A stretch of 64,000 nt of DNA from Dasypus novemcinctus (Eukaryota > Chordata > Mammalia > Cingulata > Dasypodidae), in the NCBI RefSeq assembly GCF_030445035.2, contig NC_080682.1:33896770-33960769 (forward strand), read 5' to 3'. A program made the position numbers and the translations under genes. The notes below the pieces were generated by a model. It worked only from the letters and a program-made list of their open reading frames with translations. It did not search any database and had not been told where the DNA came from. This document shows, piece by piece, positions 1-11,329 of this stretch (positions are counted from its first letter, which is position 1; each line of letters opens with the position of its first letter).

Positions 1-593
1 GATACCTTTAGCAGCTTTATCTTTGCCACCCCACAAACAGGGGAAGCAGGAAAAAATGTTATCGCACATGTGTTAACGGCCATGTCAGTTTTAGGAACCC
101 CACAGCAGATAAAGACAGATAATGGCCCCGGATATACTGGCCATGTATTCGCCACATTTTGCCACCATTTAGGCATAAAACACATCACAGGCATTCCATA
201 TAACCCCCAAGGGCAAGGTATAGTTGAAAGAGCGCATCTGTGTCTAAAAAATACCATCAAAAAATAAAAAAGGGGGAGTGGTATCCTGTCAGAGGATCCC
301 AAAAAAATCTATTATCCCACTCTCTTTTCATTTTAAATTTTTTAAGCTTAGACCAAAAGGGACACTCTGCAGCCAAGCGCTTCTGGCACTCTAACCCTGG
401 CACTAACCATGCCACAGTTCTTTGGAAAGACCCAATGGATAATACCTGGCATGGACCTGATCCCGTCCTAACATGGGGCAGAGGATCAGTTTGCGTCTAT
501 TCAAAAGAACTAGATGCAGACAGGTGGCTGCCAGAACGATTGGTTAAACAAATGGATAATAACAATCTATCCAGGGTAGAGGACTCTCCCTGA
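1..593 (+). pseudogene. pol: ERV pol fragment: betaretrovirus-like integrase, broken
   Basis: This is the integrase end of a retroviral pol, open from the first base of the window. The catalytic triad is visible: Asp at 1-3 (in DTFSSF), Asp at 118-120 (in KTDNGPGY) and Glu at 226-228 (in IVERAH), with the last two 35 residues apart as in the DDE family. The stretch ITGIPYNPQGQ and the C-terminal part (WHGPDPVLTWGRGSVCV, then RWLPERLV) are typical of betaretroviral and type-D integrases. The first frame ends at a TAA at 265-267 inside an A-rich run, and the rest of the domain continues in another frame (about 240-593), so at least one indel breaks it. The N-terminal zinc-binding part lies outside the window. 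It is a dead remnant followed directly by env. The integrase identity is seen; the betaretroviral assignment rests on family motifs. Confidence 0.9.
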
Positions 594-770
594 GATGAAT
601 ACTCCTTTCTTGCAGGAGAGTAACCAACCCCAAAAGCGATGTAGCTGTGCGGCCCTCCTGGAATCCTTCTATGCAGCTTCGTCACCATTGTTGAAGCCCT
701 TCTGTTATACACTGGACTCTGAGTGACTGGACCACGCTGGACAGATCCCTTCTACTTACTTTCTTCGTAA

Positions 771-2588
771 CATATAGTTGCCTTCTTCTCACTATCGCCT
801 GCTGTGTATAACCCACCCACCATATGCCTGAAAATCTGGGCGCTAAGCTGTCTTCTAGGTATCTCTCAGGGAGGTTTTGGGCCTCCTTCCAACCATCAAA
901 TGCTAATAGAAGCCCTCTATGATAAACCTTGTGATTGCGGAGGGGGCCAGGTTGCTGTTCCGCCCTCTGTGTATACACAAGAGATGCACTGCGGCACTAA
1001 GGTAGCTTACTTAGAGGCTCCAGACAGTAACACCAGAGGATACTCAAACCAACAGTGGGTCTGCAGAAACACCCCAAAGGTGATTCCCTCCATAGGCGGT
1101 CATCCAGGACATTGCCCCTGTATGTCTATATACCCATCTATGCACAGCACTTGTTACACTGAGGTCCAAACATGCTTCATAAACAATAAAACCTATTACA
1201 CTGCCATCCTAAATTGGCAGAAGCATGGCATTGCTGGAGGAGATTGGAGCCTCAATCCAGTTGTCGTGGGGGACAGTAAATTAACCCAATCCTCCTGCCA
1301 GGGCCAGGTAGGACAACCAGTTTGCTGGAATCAAGTCCCTCCTGTAGATGTATCAGATGGAGGGGGCCCACAAGACCAAGTCCAGCAAATAATGATCCAT
1401 GAGAGAATCGAGGAAATCATAAAGAGCTCATTTCCTCAAATTGAATATCATCCCTTAGCTTTACCTAAGACTGGGGACTTAAATATAGATGCTCAAACTT
1501 TTGATATACTTGAAGCTACCTTTAAGTTGCTCAATGAATCCCAACCTTATACTGCACAGGACTCCTGGCTATGCTTACATATAGGGACCCCTGTACCTCT
1601 AGCTTTAACTACAGTTAAGAATTCCTATCATCCTAATAATGCCTATACCATTATCCCACCCATTAGAGTACAACCTATCTTTACTTATGCTGACATTTGC
1701 CTGCACTCTCCATCTACCAATGACAGTGGTGAGATTCACTTAGGACATCTTACTTTCTCCCAGTGTAACTCAACATCCACTATGTCTGACACCCTTTGTG
1801 CAGGCAATAGCTCAGTGTTCATTTGTGGTGGTAATCTTGCTTATACCTTCTTGCCATCTAACTGGATGGGGACATGCACTCTTGTTATACTCCTCCCTGA
1901 TGTTAATGTTATTAATGGAACTGAACCTGTACCTATTCCCAACATAGACTATATTGCCAGCCACTCTAGAAGGGCTGTGCGGTTGATCCCACTTTTTGTT
2001 ACATTAGGCATTTCCGGAGCCCTGGCCACTGGTACGGCAGGGTTGGGAATTTCTCTTACTCAATATACAAAATTATCTAAGCAATTAATTGATGATGTCT
2101 AAGCTTTGTCGAGCACTATACAAGATATTCAAGATTAAATAGACTCTCTAGCTGAGGTAGAATTGCAGAACGGGAGAGGGTTAGATCTGCTTACAGCAGA
2201 TCGTGGAGGAATATGCTTGGATCTACAGGAACGGTGCTGCTTTTATGCCAACAAGCCTGGCATTGTTCGAGATAAAGTTAAGAAGCTTCAAGAAGACCTG
2301 GAGAAAGGAAGAAAGGAGTTGGCTGACAACCCCTTGTGGAATGGACTTCATGGATTGTTACCATATATACTCCCCATCTTGGGACCTCTGCTTGGCTTAC
2401 TACTACTTCTATCACTAGGACCTATTCTCTTTAACAAGATTATGGCCTTTTTAAAGCAACAACTGGATGCCATAAAAATGCAGCCCATTCAGGTCCATTA
2501 TCATAGACTGGACATGGCTGACTACGACGAGGGGTTGGACCACTACTTGCAAATGGATCCAGCCGGTAGGCCTGATCCCAGACCATGA
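771..2588 (+). pseudogene. env: ERV env of gammaretroviral/type-D style, inactivated
   Basis: Envelope glycoprotein remnant. One frame runs from 771 to the stop at 2586-2588, interrupted by in-frame TAA codons at 2100-2102 and 2136-2138. No ATG is seen at the expected signal-peptide start; the frame opens after a stop at 768-770 and a hydrophobic leader follows from about 825. The surface subunit holds the SDGGG motif (near 1350) known in envelopes that use the ASCT2 receptor. Its usual CXXC reads SWLC at 1563-1574, so the first Cys is lost. The cleavage region reads HSRR near 1966, a weak furin site, followed by a hydrophobic fusion-peptide-like segment. The transmembrane subunit keeps CX6CC (near 2215-2245), an immunosuppressive-like helix before it, a membrane anchor (about 2355-2440) and a tail. 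The stops and missing start make it non-coding for a full envelope. Confidence 0.9.
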
Positions 2589-2821
2589 ATATCTTGTCAG
2601 TATCTTCTGAGGTGCTAGACTGGTTAGTCAGTGACGGCAACTGGGCAAGGCATTCTCATGATAACAACCACTTAAGACAGAGATGTGGCCTTTCACTGCC
2701 ACGATTCTCAATGACGGATAAGGTTTAATGCGATCGTCTGTTTGCCAACCCTCACCTAAGACAGGCACAGTCCCCCCAGAATGGGCTGTCTTGTCAGTCT
2801 TCCTTTTCTGCTAAAAATATT

Positions 2822-2837
2822 AAAGAAAAGGGGGACC
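2822..2837 (+). other. Polypurine tract of the ERV
   Basis: The purine run AAAGAAAAGGGGGA lies immediately before a TG that opens the LTR. This is the position and composition expected of the plus-strand primer for reverse transcription. Confidence 0.75.
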
Positions 2838-3196
2838 TGTGGGAAGCTGCCTCTGGCACAGGTGTGGTATTGGCCATCTTGTTGCTAAGTGCTATTTTTA
2901 GATACTAACTCAGTTAAGTTTCCATTTCCCCACCCTTGCTGTGGTAATTAAGTTTCTATCCTCACGCCACTCAGACGGTTGTTTTGAAAAGTCCGCAAAA
3001 AGACTTCGTGACATGGAGCAATCAGATCTGTGGTGTGAAACCTCATTCATCCCTGGCTATAAATACCCCTGATTGACCCTCAATAAACGAAATTTGATCA
3101 GAATCCTGTCTTGTCTCCATTCTTTGTGTCTCTTGTCCCTTTTCATTCCCACTCCCTCCCTCAGGTCTTGGTTTGACGGATCTGCGGGTCGGGTCA
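2838..3196 (+). mobile_element. 3' LTR of the ERV (class II/betaretrovirus-like)
   Basis: The LTR begins with TGTGGGAAG right after the polypurine tract. A TATA box (TATAAATA, 3058-3065) is followed 16 bases later by a poly-A signal (AATAAA, 3082-3087), the short-R arrangement seen in betaretroviral LTRs. The 3' end is set at the CA at 3195-3196, giving about 359 bp; this end is a guess because the 5' LTR and its target duplication are outside the window. Confidence 0.7.
3058..3087 (+). promoter_or_regulatory. LTR core: TATA box and poly-A signal
   Basis: TATAAATA at 3058-3065 and AATAAA at 3082-3087 inside the ERV LTR. Both are intact by sequence, but no evidence of activity can be read here. 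Confidence 0.6.
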
Positions 3197-3500
3197 ATGA
3201 GGGACGAGAGAGAGAAAAAACAGAAAAAAAAAAGAGAAGAAAGGAAGAAAGAAAAAGGGGGTGTGTAAAGGGCAGGGAACAGGTAGGGAAAAGAAAAAAA
3301 AGATATAACCAACCACAACAGCAACAACAACAACAACAAAAAACCCTAAATAACTGAAAAAAAAAAGACTTTGGGGGATACGCTGGGAGAAAAGACTAGG
3401 GGATAATGCAATGTTAGCAATCAGGACATTAAAGAAAATAAAAAATAAGATAAAATGAAAATAAAAACAAAACAAAATGAAACAAAAAAGAGAAAACACA
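3197..3500. repeat. A-rich low-complexity stretch with (CAA)n
   Basis: Purine/A-rich sequence with GAAA-type runs, a CAACAACAA tract near 3315-3340 and AAAATAAAA-type runs to about 3500. It lies between the ERV LTR and the GC-richer block to the right and may belong to the same antisense LINE-1 leader. Open frames here are low-complexity artefacts. Confidence 0.55.
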
Positions 3501-4558
3501 AACATTGAGGGCTAGGACATTCAAGGACCTCAAATGGACCTCAGGGAGTGATGGATTCAGGGATAGAAAGTCTGAGATATTGAAGACTCAAGAGGTGTGA
3601 GTCTCTGTGGTGTGGGCCACCAGGGTTTAGGGTACTCAGACCTGGCAACCTCAAATCTGGTCAACAGGGAGTCTGGGAGCACCACAGTGTAACACAGCCT
3701 TCAGGGATCCCCGCAGCTGGGTGCCAACTCTATGGGGGAAGTCACATCTGCAAACTCTATCTTATGTGTCTGAACCCTGCAATTCACTCACACACTGGGG
3801 TCTATTCTGTGGATGTATCATCAATTCAGCTTCAGGACAGCTCCCACCCTGTAAGCCCCTGGAACAGCCACCTGAGGACGTCTCTACACTGCAGCCAATT
3901 TAATGGCGCAGATCAGAAGCCAGGCCCGGGGGTGTGGCTCCAGCTGGAAATGCTGACAATGGAGTCCAAAACCGAAATTCCCAAGCTTCGCAAAGTATTC
4001 CCCCAATCGGCTTCCAGTCATGTCCCCCCCGCCACACCCTGTAACAGCCTCCCAGTTACATCCCTTTATTGTGAGCAATCTAAGTCCACTGCAGATTGGC
4101 AGTCGAGCTTGGGGGGGCGGGGCTCCAGGCGGAAGCGCTATTACTTGTGTCCGCAATCAAAAATTCCCCGCTTCGCAACAAAACCCGTTTGTCTCCCCAA
4201 ATCGGTCTGCAAAGGCGTCCTGTCCTGTCAACCCCCTAACAGCCTGCCCAGGGCTCGTGAATTCCCCAGTACCGCAGAGCCTCCAAAAAACGTGGATGCA
4301 GTGCTGGTTCCATGGCTCCACCCACCCCAGGAGGGAGCATCCAGCACGCAGTTCTCATCTCCATGCAATAGAGTTTCAATTATATCTTATAGACTAATCC
4401 TCTCAGTTACCTTCCCACCAAATTGATGTCCAGCCACCTCCTGCCCTGCAAAAATCCCAAAACAGCCTGGTCCCGGAGAATCTCCAACACTGCCCAGCTG
4501 CTTCTTTGCAGGAGAGACCATCAGGTAAGCTCACTCAGCCACCATCTTGCCCCGCCCC
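3500..4558 (-). mobile_element. Probable LINE-1 5' UTR in antisense
   Basis: A GC-richer block whose right end, read on the minus strand, starts with GGGGCGGGGCAAGATGGTGG, the kind of opening that L1 5' UTRs have. Inside are two diverged similar segments (around 3975-4025 and 4165-4220, both with CTTCGCAA near the start and AATCGG further on), consistent with a repeated promoter module. No ORF1 is seen to the left; the ERV LTR is there instead. Open frames across this block show no recognisable protein. Assignment is by resemblance only. Confidence 0.5.
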
Positions 4559-4569
4559 CTCTCCAATCT

Positions 4570-5170
4570 TAAACTATGTCATTTTTCCACTGAGGGATCA
4601 TTTTTTACTAAAAGTCAAGTGCAGTCATATAGGTATTATATTTTATACTTCTTTTTCCCCAAAAATTTTAACTGGATTATTATGGAAAACACCTCATCTT
4701 GTTTTTTCCCTTTGCTTTTCTCTTTGAACATCCACTTCTGACTACAAGAGTTTCTTCATGAACTGGCATAAGTTTCAAAGAGTACAATACTCACTGCATA
4801 TTGCAAGTGATATACGAGTTCAGTTTCAGAGGTAACAGGAAAGGTTTTTCTTCACTTACATGATATTTTAGAAAGTGTAGCTCTGACTCTCAACCTATAA
4901 TATGTGCACTAATATTTAAATTTGAGATAGTATGTTCTAATTTTTTAAAAGGATATTAACAAATTTAATTGCTTTAAAATAATTGACTAAAGGGAAAGTA
5001 TGATGATACCTTGTGGGTCATGAGCCACATATGAAAGTAAATTTTATGAAAAAAATAGCACAAAGAATAGAAAAGATGAATTTTCTATATACTAGTTGAA
5101 ATTTAATAATCCCTAGAGTAACCATTGTGGAGAGAGAAGATAAAATTGCCAAATAGTGAATGAGCAAAGG
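4570..5170. repeat. Flank shared with 27.0-27.56 kb (copy C of the duplication)
   Basis: This stretch aligns by eye with 27010-27560: the 'TTTTTCCACTGAGGRATMATTTTTTA' region, the 'AGTTCAGTT' region and 'AATATTTAAATTTGAG' are present in the same order in both. Its right part also begins the longer copy A/copy B duplication. The similarity is old and indel-rich. Confidence 0.7.
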
Positions 5171-5939
5171 GATAACATTAGAGTTTCTTACAAATACTAA
5201 AAGAATAGTAATAAAATGATTTATACATTTTTTTGCAATTAAATTTCATGATTCAGGTGAAATGTGCAATTCCTTAAAGATGCTCACAACAGAAAAATGG
5301 GTAACCTGAACAGTCTTATAACCAAGAAATTGATACTTTTCTTAAAAACCTTTCTCATAAAAGAAGAAAAGGAATTCTTTCTCCAATGTGGAAACTTCAC
5401 TTTTCCCTCAGACTGGAAAGTGGACAGAATGCTATATGAAACATCTTCAACTAGGTCAAAGAGGACAACCTCTTGGGTGGTACTATAGCAACAACATAGA
5501 AGAAAATTGAGTCCCAGGGTTGTCTGTTAGGAAAGAACACCCACAAAGCCCAGTCAGCTAAAGTAGTCATTGCTACATCCAAGAACAATACTTTCCCCTG
5601 TGCTTAGTCACTCAGTTTCTGAATCCTTTTCTTTTCTTTCTTTTTAATTTAACAAATCAATGTTACTGATACAAGCCCAAACATGACTAATACAGATTTC
5701 TCCACAGTCCAATCAAATCACCTAATAAATCATTCTTTCCTTTACAGTGTTCTTTCTTTCTGTAAATAGTATAAAAGTATGGTTGACAAGATTTAGGCGA
5801 TATTGCCAAAGTCACACTGCCTTCTCTCAGGATGTCTATAGAATGCCTTCCAATAATAGAAATGACTCCTGCCATTTTTGTTAATTAAAAAAATAACATT
5901 TTTTTCACCTCCAGGAAGAGGAGTATACATTTTTAGAGA

Positions 5940-6060
5940 AATAGAAAAATGTGAGCTCTAAAGTCAGACTGTCTATGCTCAAATGTGAGCTTGTCCTTTG
6001 ACCTGTTGCCTGTCCATGAATATGTTATATAATTTATTTGTTCCCAAATTTCACCACCCA
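5940..6060 (+). repeat. MIR SINE remnant
   Basis: Reads like the MIR core ('agctctaaagtcagactgtc' then a diverged 'caaatgtgagctt...gacctgttgcc'). A related sequence sits at 37830-37930 in copy B, so the insertion predates the duplication. Confidence 0.55.
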
Positions 6061-6064
6061 TAAA

Positions 6065-6480
6065 ACTCATCCTTTCACTTACTGAAGCAATGTTTTAGGT
6101 GGTGGGGATCCAGCATTGAAGAAAACAGGTAAAAATCCTGTGCTCAAAGACCTTTCATAGTGAAGAAAAATATAGAAGACACACAAGGCATAAGCAAAAT
6201 ATATAAAATGTTAGATGAGGTAATTACCATATAAATAAAATACAGCATGGATGAGTGACGGGGCAAATGGAATTTTAAATAAGATGATAAGGCATGGTCT
6301 GATGATGAGATTGAGAAAAGATCCATGCCATTAACCATAGGAAGGAAATTTTAGAAAGAACAGAATATGGAAAATGTCCTGGTAGCATCAAGATTAATGT
6401 GCTTAGCAAAGCATTAGGAGGTCAGTGTGGCTGCTCCTAAATGAGCATAAAGAAAAAATAATACAATACAACTTCAACAA
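6065..6480 (+). repeat. LINE/L2-like remnant
   Basis: Matches the general L2 3' pattern (storage of 'aggtggtggggatccagcat', 'aaaatcctgtgctcaaagac' and 'ttagatgaggtaattaccat'). The paralogous stretch is 37945-38310. Non-coding and ancient. Confidence 0.55.
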
Positions 6481-6694
6481 GATCATTTTAGATCTGTAGG
6501 CTTTTGTAAGTTTTTATTTTTACTCTTACTGTGATGGGAAGTTGTATACGTTTAGTGAAGAAAAGAGACATGATGCAACTTACTTTTTAACAGTAACACT
6601 GTTACCCCTACATAGAGATTAGCCTCAAAGCATATTAGGCAGAAAACATGGGCCAATCTAGAAGTTTTTGAAATAATTTAAAGACTGAGATGCT

Positions 6695-7315
6695 TCCATT
6701 TTTGGGCAATAGTGAATAAATCAACCCAAGTGGCCATCAACCAATAAATGGATAAACAAAATGTGGTATATACAGTAAATGAATTATTATTTGCCCATAA
6801 AAAGGAATGAAGTTCTGAGTGAGGTAAATACATGGGTGAATCTTGAAGAAATTATGCTGAGTGATTACTCAGCAAACTCATAAAGTCAAGACCTACAGCA
6901 CAGTTTACAGGGGATGGTTTAGGGATTGGGAATGGGCATGCTTAAAATGTACAGGGCTCCTGTTTGGAATGATAGGAATGTTTTGGTAATGGATAGTAGT
7001 GATGGAAGCACAATATTGTGCAGACAGTCAACAGGAGTGAAATATATATTTGAATATGATTAAAAGGGGAAATATTAGATTGTTTATATACGGTAACAGA
7101 ATTTAAAATTTGTTCTAAAGAACCATGGAATTATGTCACAGAAACAGTGAACCCTAAGTTAAACTATTGACTATAATTAATAGCACAATTATAAAAATGT
7201 GCTATCATCAATTGTAAGAAATATTTCACACAAATTGGTGTGGGGTGGTATATGGGAATCCTATATTTTATGCATTCTTTAAAACTACAATTTCTTTAAT
7301 AAAAATGATTTAAAA
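6695..7315 (+). mobile_element. LINE-1 3' end insertion, copy A only
   Basis: Contains the L1 3' signature 'caaccaataaatggataaac' followed by 'atgtggtatatac', then a long 3' UTR ending in AATAAAAATG. It is flanked by imperfect copies of 'atttaaagactgagat' (about 6678-6693) and 'atttaaaaatctgagat' (about 7309-7325), a likely target-site duplication. Copy B at 38405-38430 has the sequence without the insertion, so this landed after the duplication. Confidence 0.8.
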
Positions 7316-8444
7316 ATCTGAGATTATGGTTCTTTGGGTCAGGGTGGTAGCAGAGGAGATGTTGAAAAGTAATCACACTCCAAATATTTTTCCATGCATA
7401 GAATCAATTTGATATGCTGATGGACTTGATTTGAGGTGTGCAACATGGAGAAAATTTCAGGATGACGCCTAAGTCTTTGCCAGAACAAGTAGGAGGATGA
7501 CTTTCCATTACTCAAGATTATATGGTAATTATTTTTATCTACCTTAGAGTTATCTTGTGGAGATAAGTTGTTAATTATTTATCTAAATCCTTTTAAATAT
7601 TGTCTATCACACAGTAAGGGCTGAGTAAATAGACTTACTTTTTTACCATTGTTAAATAATACTGATCATTCGCAAATAAAACTATTGTTCATATTTTGTC
7701 TTGCTCTGTTCCAGTCTTATTTTCATTATCATTATTTAAGTAGTTCAACTTCTGTAACACATAGAATTCATCATACCACCATGAAAAAGAAAGATCTTGT
7801 CTTAAGCTACTTCAATCTACATTTACATAAATTATGATAGCTACTGATATAAATAGGGAAATAGGGATAATAAAGGGACAATGCAAACAGTCTAGTGTTT
7901 CCACATTTCCCAAAAGTTACAATACATTCATTTAATAGCGTCATTAATGTTTTCAAGTGTATCTTGTGAGATCATAGGATAGTCAGAATTTAATTCAAAT
8001 GTAAGCATTTCCTGAACTTGTTGTAGTCTGAAAAATTTGAGGATATGTTAACCATCATTGCCAACACAAGAACAGGATACTTCTTCAAAGTCATAGAAAT
8101 ATACATAAATGGGAACAAGGCAACTCTAAAGACTGGAAAAAGTAAAGAGTATAAATACAAGAACAGAATCAGTATATGCACAAGATAAGGTATTAGTCAA
8201 TAATTATATTATTAAAATAAATGTTTAACAAAAACATCTCTAACTGCAATCCTAACAAAGAGGGATTATAATAAATATAGATTCTAGACAAAATTTAGTT
8301 CAGAGCAAAATTAAGAATTAATATAATTTTTTAGATGTTATATATGATATATTAAAATATTCATGTAAATTCAGGATGTAGGGGAAAATAATGAATACTC
8401 AATATTTTCCGCATTTTCTTCAATGTCCACACAAAAAAATTTTG

Positions 8445-8525
8445 GGGTGATATGGGAGCTGGGGATTGAACCCAGGACCTTGTTTGTGGGAAGCCGCAAC
8501 CACAGAGCCATATCAGCTCCCTCAC
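8445..8525 (-). mobile_element. tRNA-derived SINE fragment (DAS-like head)
   Basis: On the minus strand it reads as a tRNA-like head with 'ggttcaatccccagctccc' as the B-box region. It is a fragment, not a tRNA gene: no cloverleaf and no CCA-adjacent acceptor pairing are evident. Copy B lacks it. Confidence 0.6.
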
Positions 8526-9286
8526 ATACACTTATTTTTATAACTTAATTTTATCACAAGTTTTATTTTTCTTTAACAATAGATATTGAAGTGATAGTTT
8601 TATATTTTGCTTTTGGTTTATAAAAAGATTAATCAATAGCATTTATAAAACACCAGTAAGCATTTTCAGAACAAAAGCCATTCAAAATTTTGCAAAAATG
8701 TAAGGAATCTGATTAATGTGGCCAAAATTTTTTAGTACTGAATTTTTTCCATTTATATCTGCTTTAATCTTTAAAATAACCTTATTGTTTAAAATTATTA
8801 TTTTTCTTGTACATTTAAGTAAATAGATTTAAAGTTATGGTGATCAACTAAGGGGGTAAAAATCTAACAGATTTACAATCTAAACCCTGTATAATCTAGT
8901 CCAAAGCAGTAGTCTTTACAACAGTAGAGTATTTCATTTCTACAGAATAGATTGAATGTAAACTAAAAGTATTCTCTATAATAAAATTCACTGAAATTTT
9001 TATACATACATTGTCATTAAGTGATACATTTTGAAAGCACCACATTTTGGTCACATTATCTACCTTAAAAAGCAAATATATTAAAACCACAATTTTAAGT
9101 ATATTTCATGGCTTCCAATTATGATGTAGATTTTGAAAAGGTAGTCTTGGAAGTGTTCCAGATCATGAGTGGTCAAAAAGAGGATGACTCAACAGAAATA
9201 CAAACTATTAAAGAATGCTACTATATTTAAAAGGACATACCCAATGGGAAAGGAAAGAAAAGAAAAGAGGTTTTGCACCACAGTCA

Positions 9287-10575
9287 TTTCAATTGCTTAG
9301 AACACCTTCTCTTCAGCATCCCTCTAATGAAAGCATTTGTCACTTCTTTGTTCCTAAGACTATATAAATGAGCAGATTCAGCATGGGGATCATTATGCTA
9401 TAAAACACAGAGGCTACTTGATCCTTTTCCAAGGAGTAAGATTTCTTTGGTTTTATTTTATTTTATTTTTTAATTAATTAATTTAATTTTTATTAAGTTA
9501 CATTCCTCCATTTTCCACCCCCCATACCCCCCCCCCCATTCCTCCCACATCAGCAACCTCTTTCATCATTGTGGCACATTCATTGCCTTTGGTGAATACC
9601 CTTTGGAGCACTGCTGTACCACATGGATTATAGTTTTCACTGTAGATTACACTTTCTCCCAGTACATTCAGTGAGTTATGGCAAGATATATAATGTCCAC
9701 ATTAAATAAGCAGCAGTGCTGTAAAAAAAGTTGGCTCCTAAGAAGTGGAAGCACAAGTAGAGAAGGCTTTCTGCTTTCTTGAAATGAAATTAATTTTTAG
9801 GATAGTAGACAGAAAATTCATATAAGACACAGAGATTGTGATGAGAGACACCATTATGTTTGTGTCAGCAAGAATGAACATCATGATTTCAGTGTCTCTA
9901 GTTTAAGTGCAGGAAAGAACTAAAATTGTGGTTAAGCCACAGAAAAATGTGATAGATTACATTAGAGCTGCAGAAATGCAAACCATTCAAATAAAGAATA
10001 TTGAAAAATGATTCAGTAAAACCAGTAGCATAGGACCCAGCAATGAGGGCACAGCAAAGTCTAATGGACATAACAACTGGTTTGTGATGAGGATTGCAGA
10101 TATCTACAAAGCAGTCATAGGACATTGAAAAGAAAAATAATTAATGTAACATTTTGTGTGATGTATGTATCTTTTTAAAAAAGATAATAAAAATGAGAAA
10201 AAAGAGAGAAGGAAAATTTCAGTGGCACTCAAGAAGAAAAAAATTATACATTTGGGTGAAAGTAGACTATAAATGAAATATACTTGGTGGAAGTTAGTAA
10301 CTTCTTTATGGTTTAGATGTCATGACTGTTGAGGTCAAGGAATAGCAAGTGACTGAGGTAAAAATACATGGGTATATGAAGCTTGAGATCCAGGTGATTT
10401 ATCAGTATCATCACTGTATTCCCCAGGAGGATAATCAAGTATAGCAGGAGATACAACATAAAGAAGACCTGCCAGATCACGTCAGTTTGTCAATTCCATA
10501 AGGATAAAATCATGCACATTTGTGTTATTCCCCCTTCCCATAACATTCAACATTTGTAAACTGTTGAGAAATCAA
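9287..10575 (-). pseudogene. OR8H: OR8H-like olfactory receptor pseudogene
   Basis: A decayed minus-strand olfactory receptor, the paralogue of the OR8H-like gene at 40748-41692. Recognisable pieces are the second-loop motif, changed to MSYDCFVDICNP (about 10090-10125), the fourth and fifth transmembrane stretch following it (about 9960-10090), the [11 protein letters not shown]-like fifth segment (about 9810-9870) and the C-terminal region with NEEVTNAF-like remains (about 9300-9390). It has several indels, lost start and stop codons, and a roughly 250-base LINE-1-like insertion at about 9454-9703 in the sixth-helix region. Both the initiation region (near 10545-10575) and the Arg of MAYDRY are destroyed. 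It cannot make a receptor. Nonsynonymous and indel damage is heavy, so inactivation is old. Confidence 0.88.
9454..9703 (-). mobile_element. LINE-1-like 3' end fragment inside OR8H pseudogene
   Basis: Begins on the plus strand with a T-rich tract, then C-rich sequence and 'ttcattgcctttggtgaata'. The same family occurs at 49520-50640 and 56011-56578, also minus strand. The paralogous receptor at 40.9 kb is uninterrupted at this point. Confidence 0.7.
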
Positions 10576-11237
10576 TGATATAACTTGACATGAATGACTT
10601 TTTGTTTATAGTAATGATCTTTTTAAAAAATTTAAGCTATACTTTTTAAGTAATCTAATAAATTTATAGTGAAGAGTAGTTTGTAATACATAACTGAAAA
10701 ATTCTTTGACTGTCAAGTATATTTTAGAATACAAATCATCATTTGGATATTATATAATAGAAATCTAATATATATTACATAATTAAACTGAATTTGACAT
10801 TGTTTTAAATACTTCCTTTTATTAACATAATGCAAAAAAGTACACAAACATATCAGAAACAAAGAATTCCTTCAAAAGGTTTTGTTTCAGAAAAACAGAA
10901 AAAATTGCTAGATATATAATAAACAATGATATAGTGTTTTAATGCATCATTTGCTCTTCTTCTGTATCAAATATTATTTAATGGAAGTGAAAGATCAGAA
11001 ATTAAGACCTGAGCTTACTTTACTGGTACAAATTAATATTATAAACTGCATAATACTATTAATTTTCAGAAATGTTTTATTGTGACTATTAAAATCAAAT
11101 TCACCCAAAGTTTATATTTACTGTGTATGTACATTGGTTAACCTGATTTTATGAGCTCTATACTTTCATTTCTAGAAATTCTAACAATAATTTAGTGCGA
11201 CGGTTTGCTCGGTCGGTAGAGGTGGGGTCTGGCTGCG

Positions 11238-11329
11238 GACGAGGGGTTGGTCCAGCTCTGGATGAGGGGTCGGTCCCGCTTGGGACGAGGGGTCGGTCCG
11301 GCAGCAGATGAGGGGTCGGTCTCACAGGG
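11238..11329. repeat. Four tandem 23-bp units in LTR U5 region
   Basis: Units at 11238-11260, 11261-11283, 11284-11306 and 11307-11329, all exactly 23 bp, each with GAYGAGGGGTYGGTCY at its start. It lies downstream of the LTR poly-A signal when read on the minus strand. Confidence 0.9.

Noticed and set aside
771-2588. Env as a possible captured, syncytin-like host gene
   Set aside because: Two in-frame stops, no start codon and the lost surface-subunit Cys make a functional full-length envelope protein implausible.
3764-4426. A 220-codon plus-strand open frame
   Set aside because: No domain, no good start context, and three other long frames overlap it; the block looks like an antisense LINE-1 leader.
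8445-8525. Possible tRNA gene (box-B-like sequence), also at 23.4, 26.4 and 47.5 kb
   Set aside because: All sit at the heads of SINEs, lack a convincing cloverleaf and are followed by SINE bodies and A-rich tails.
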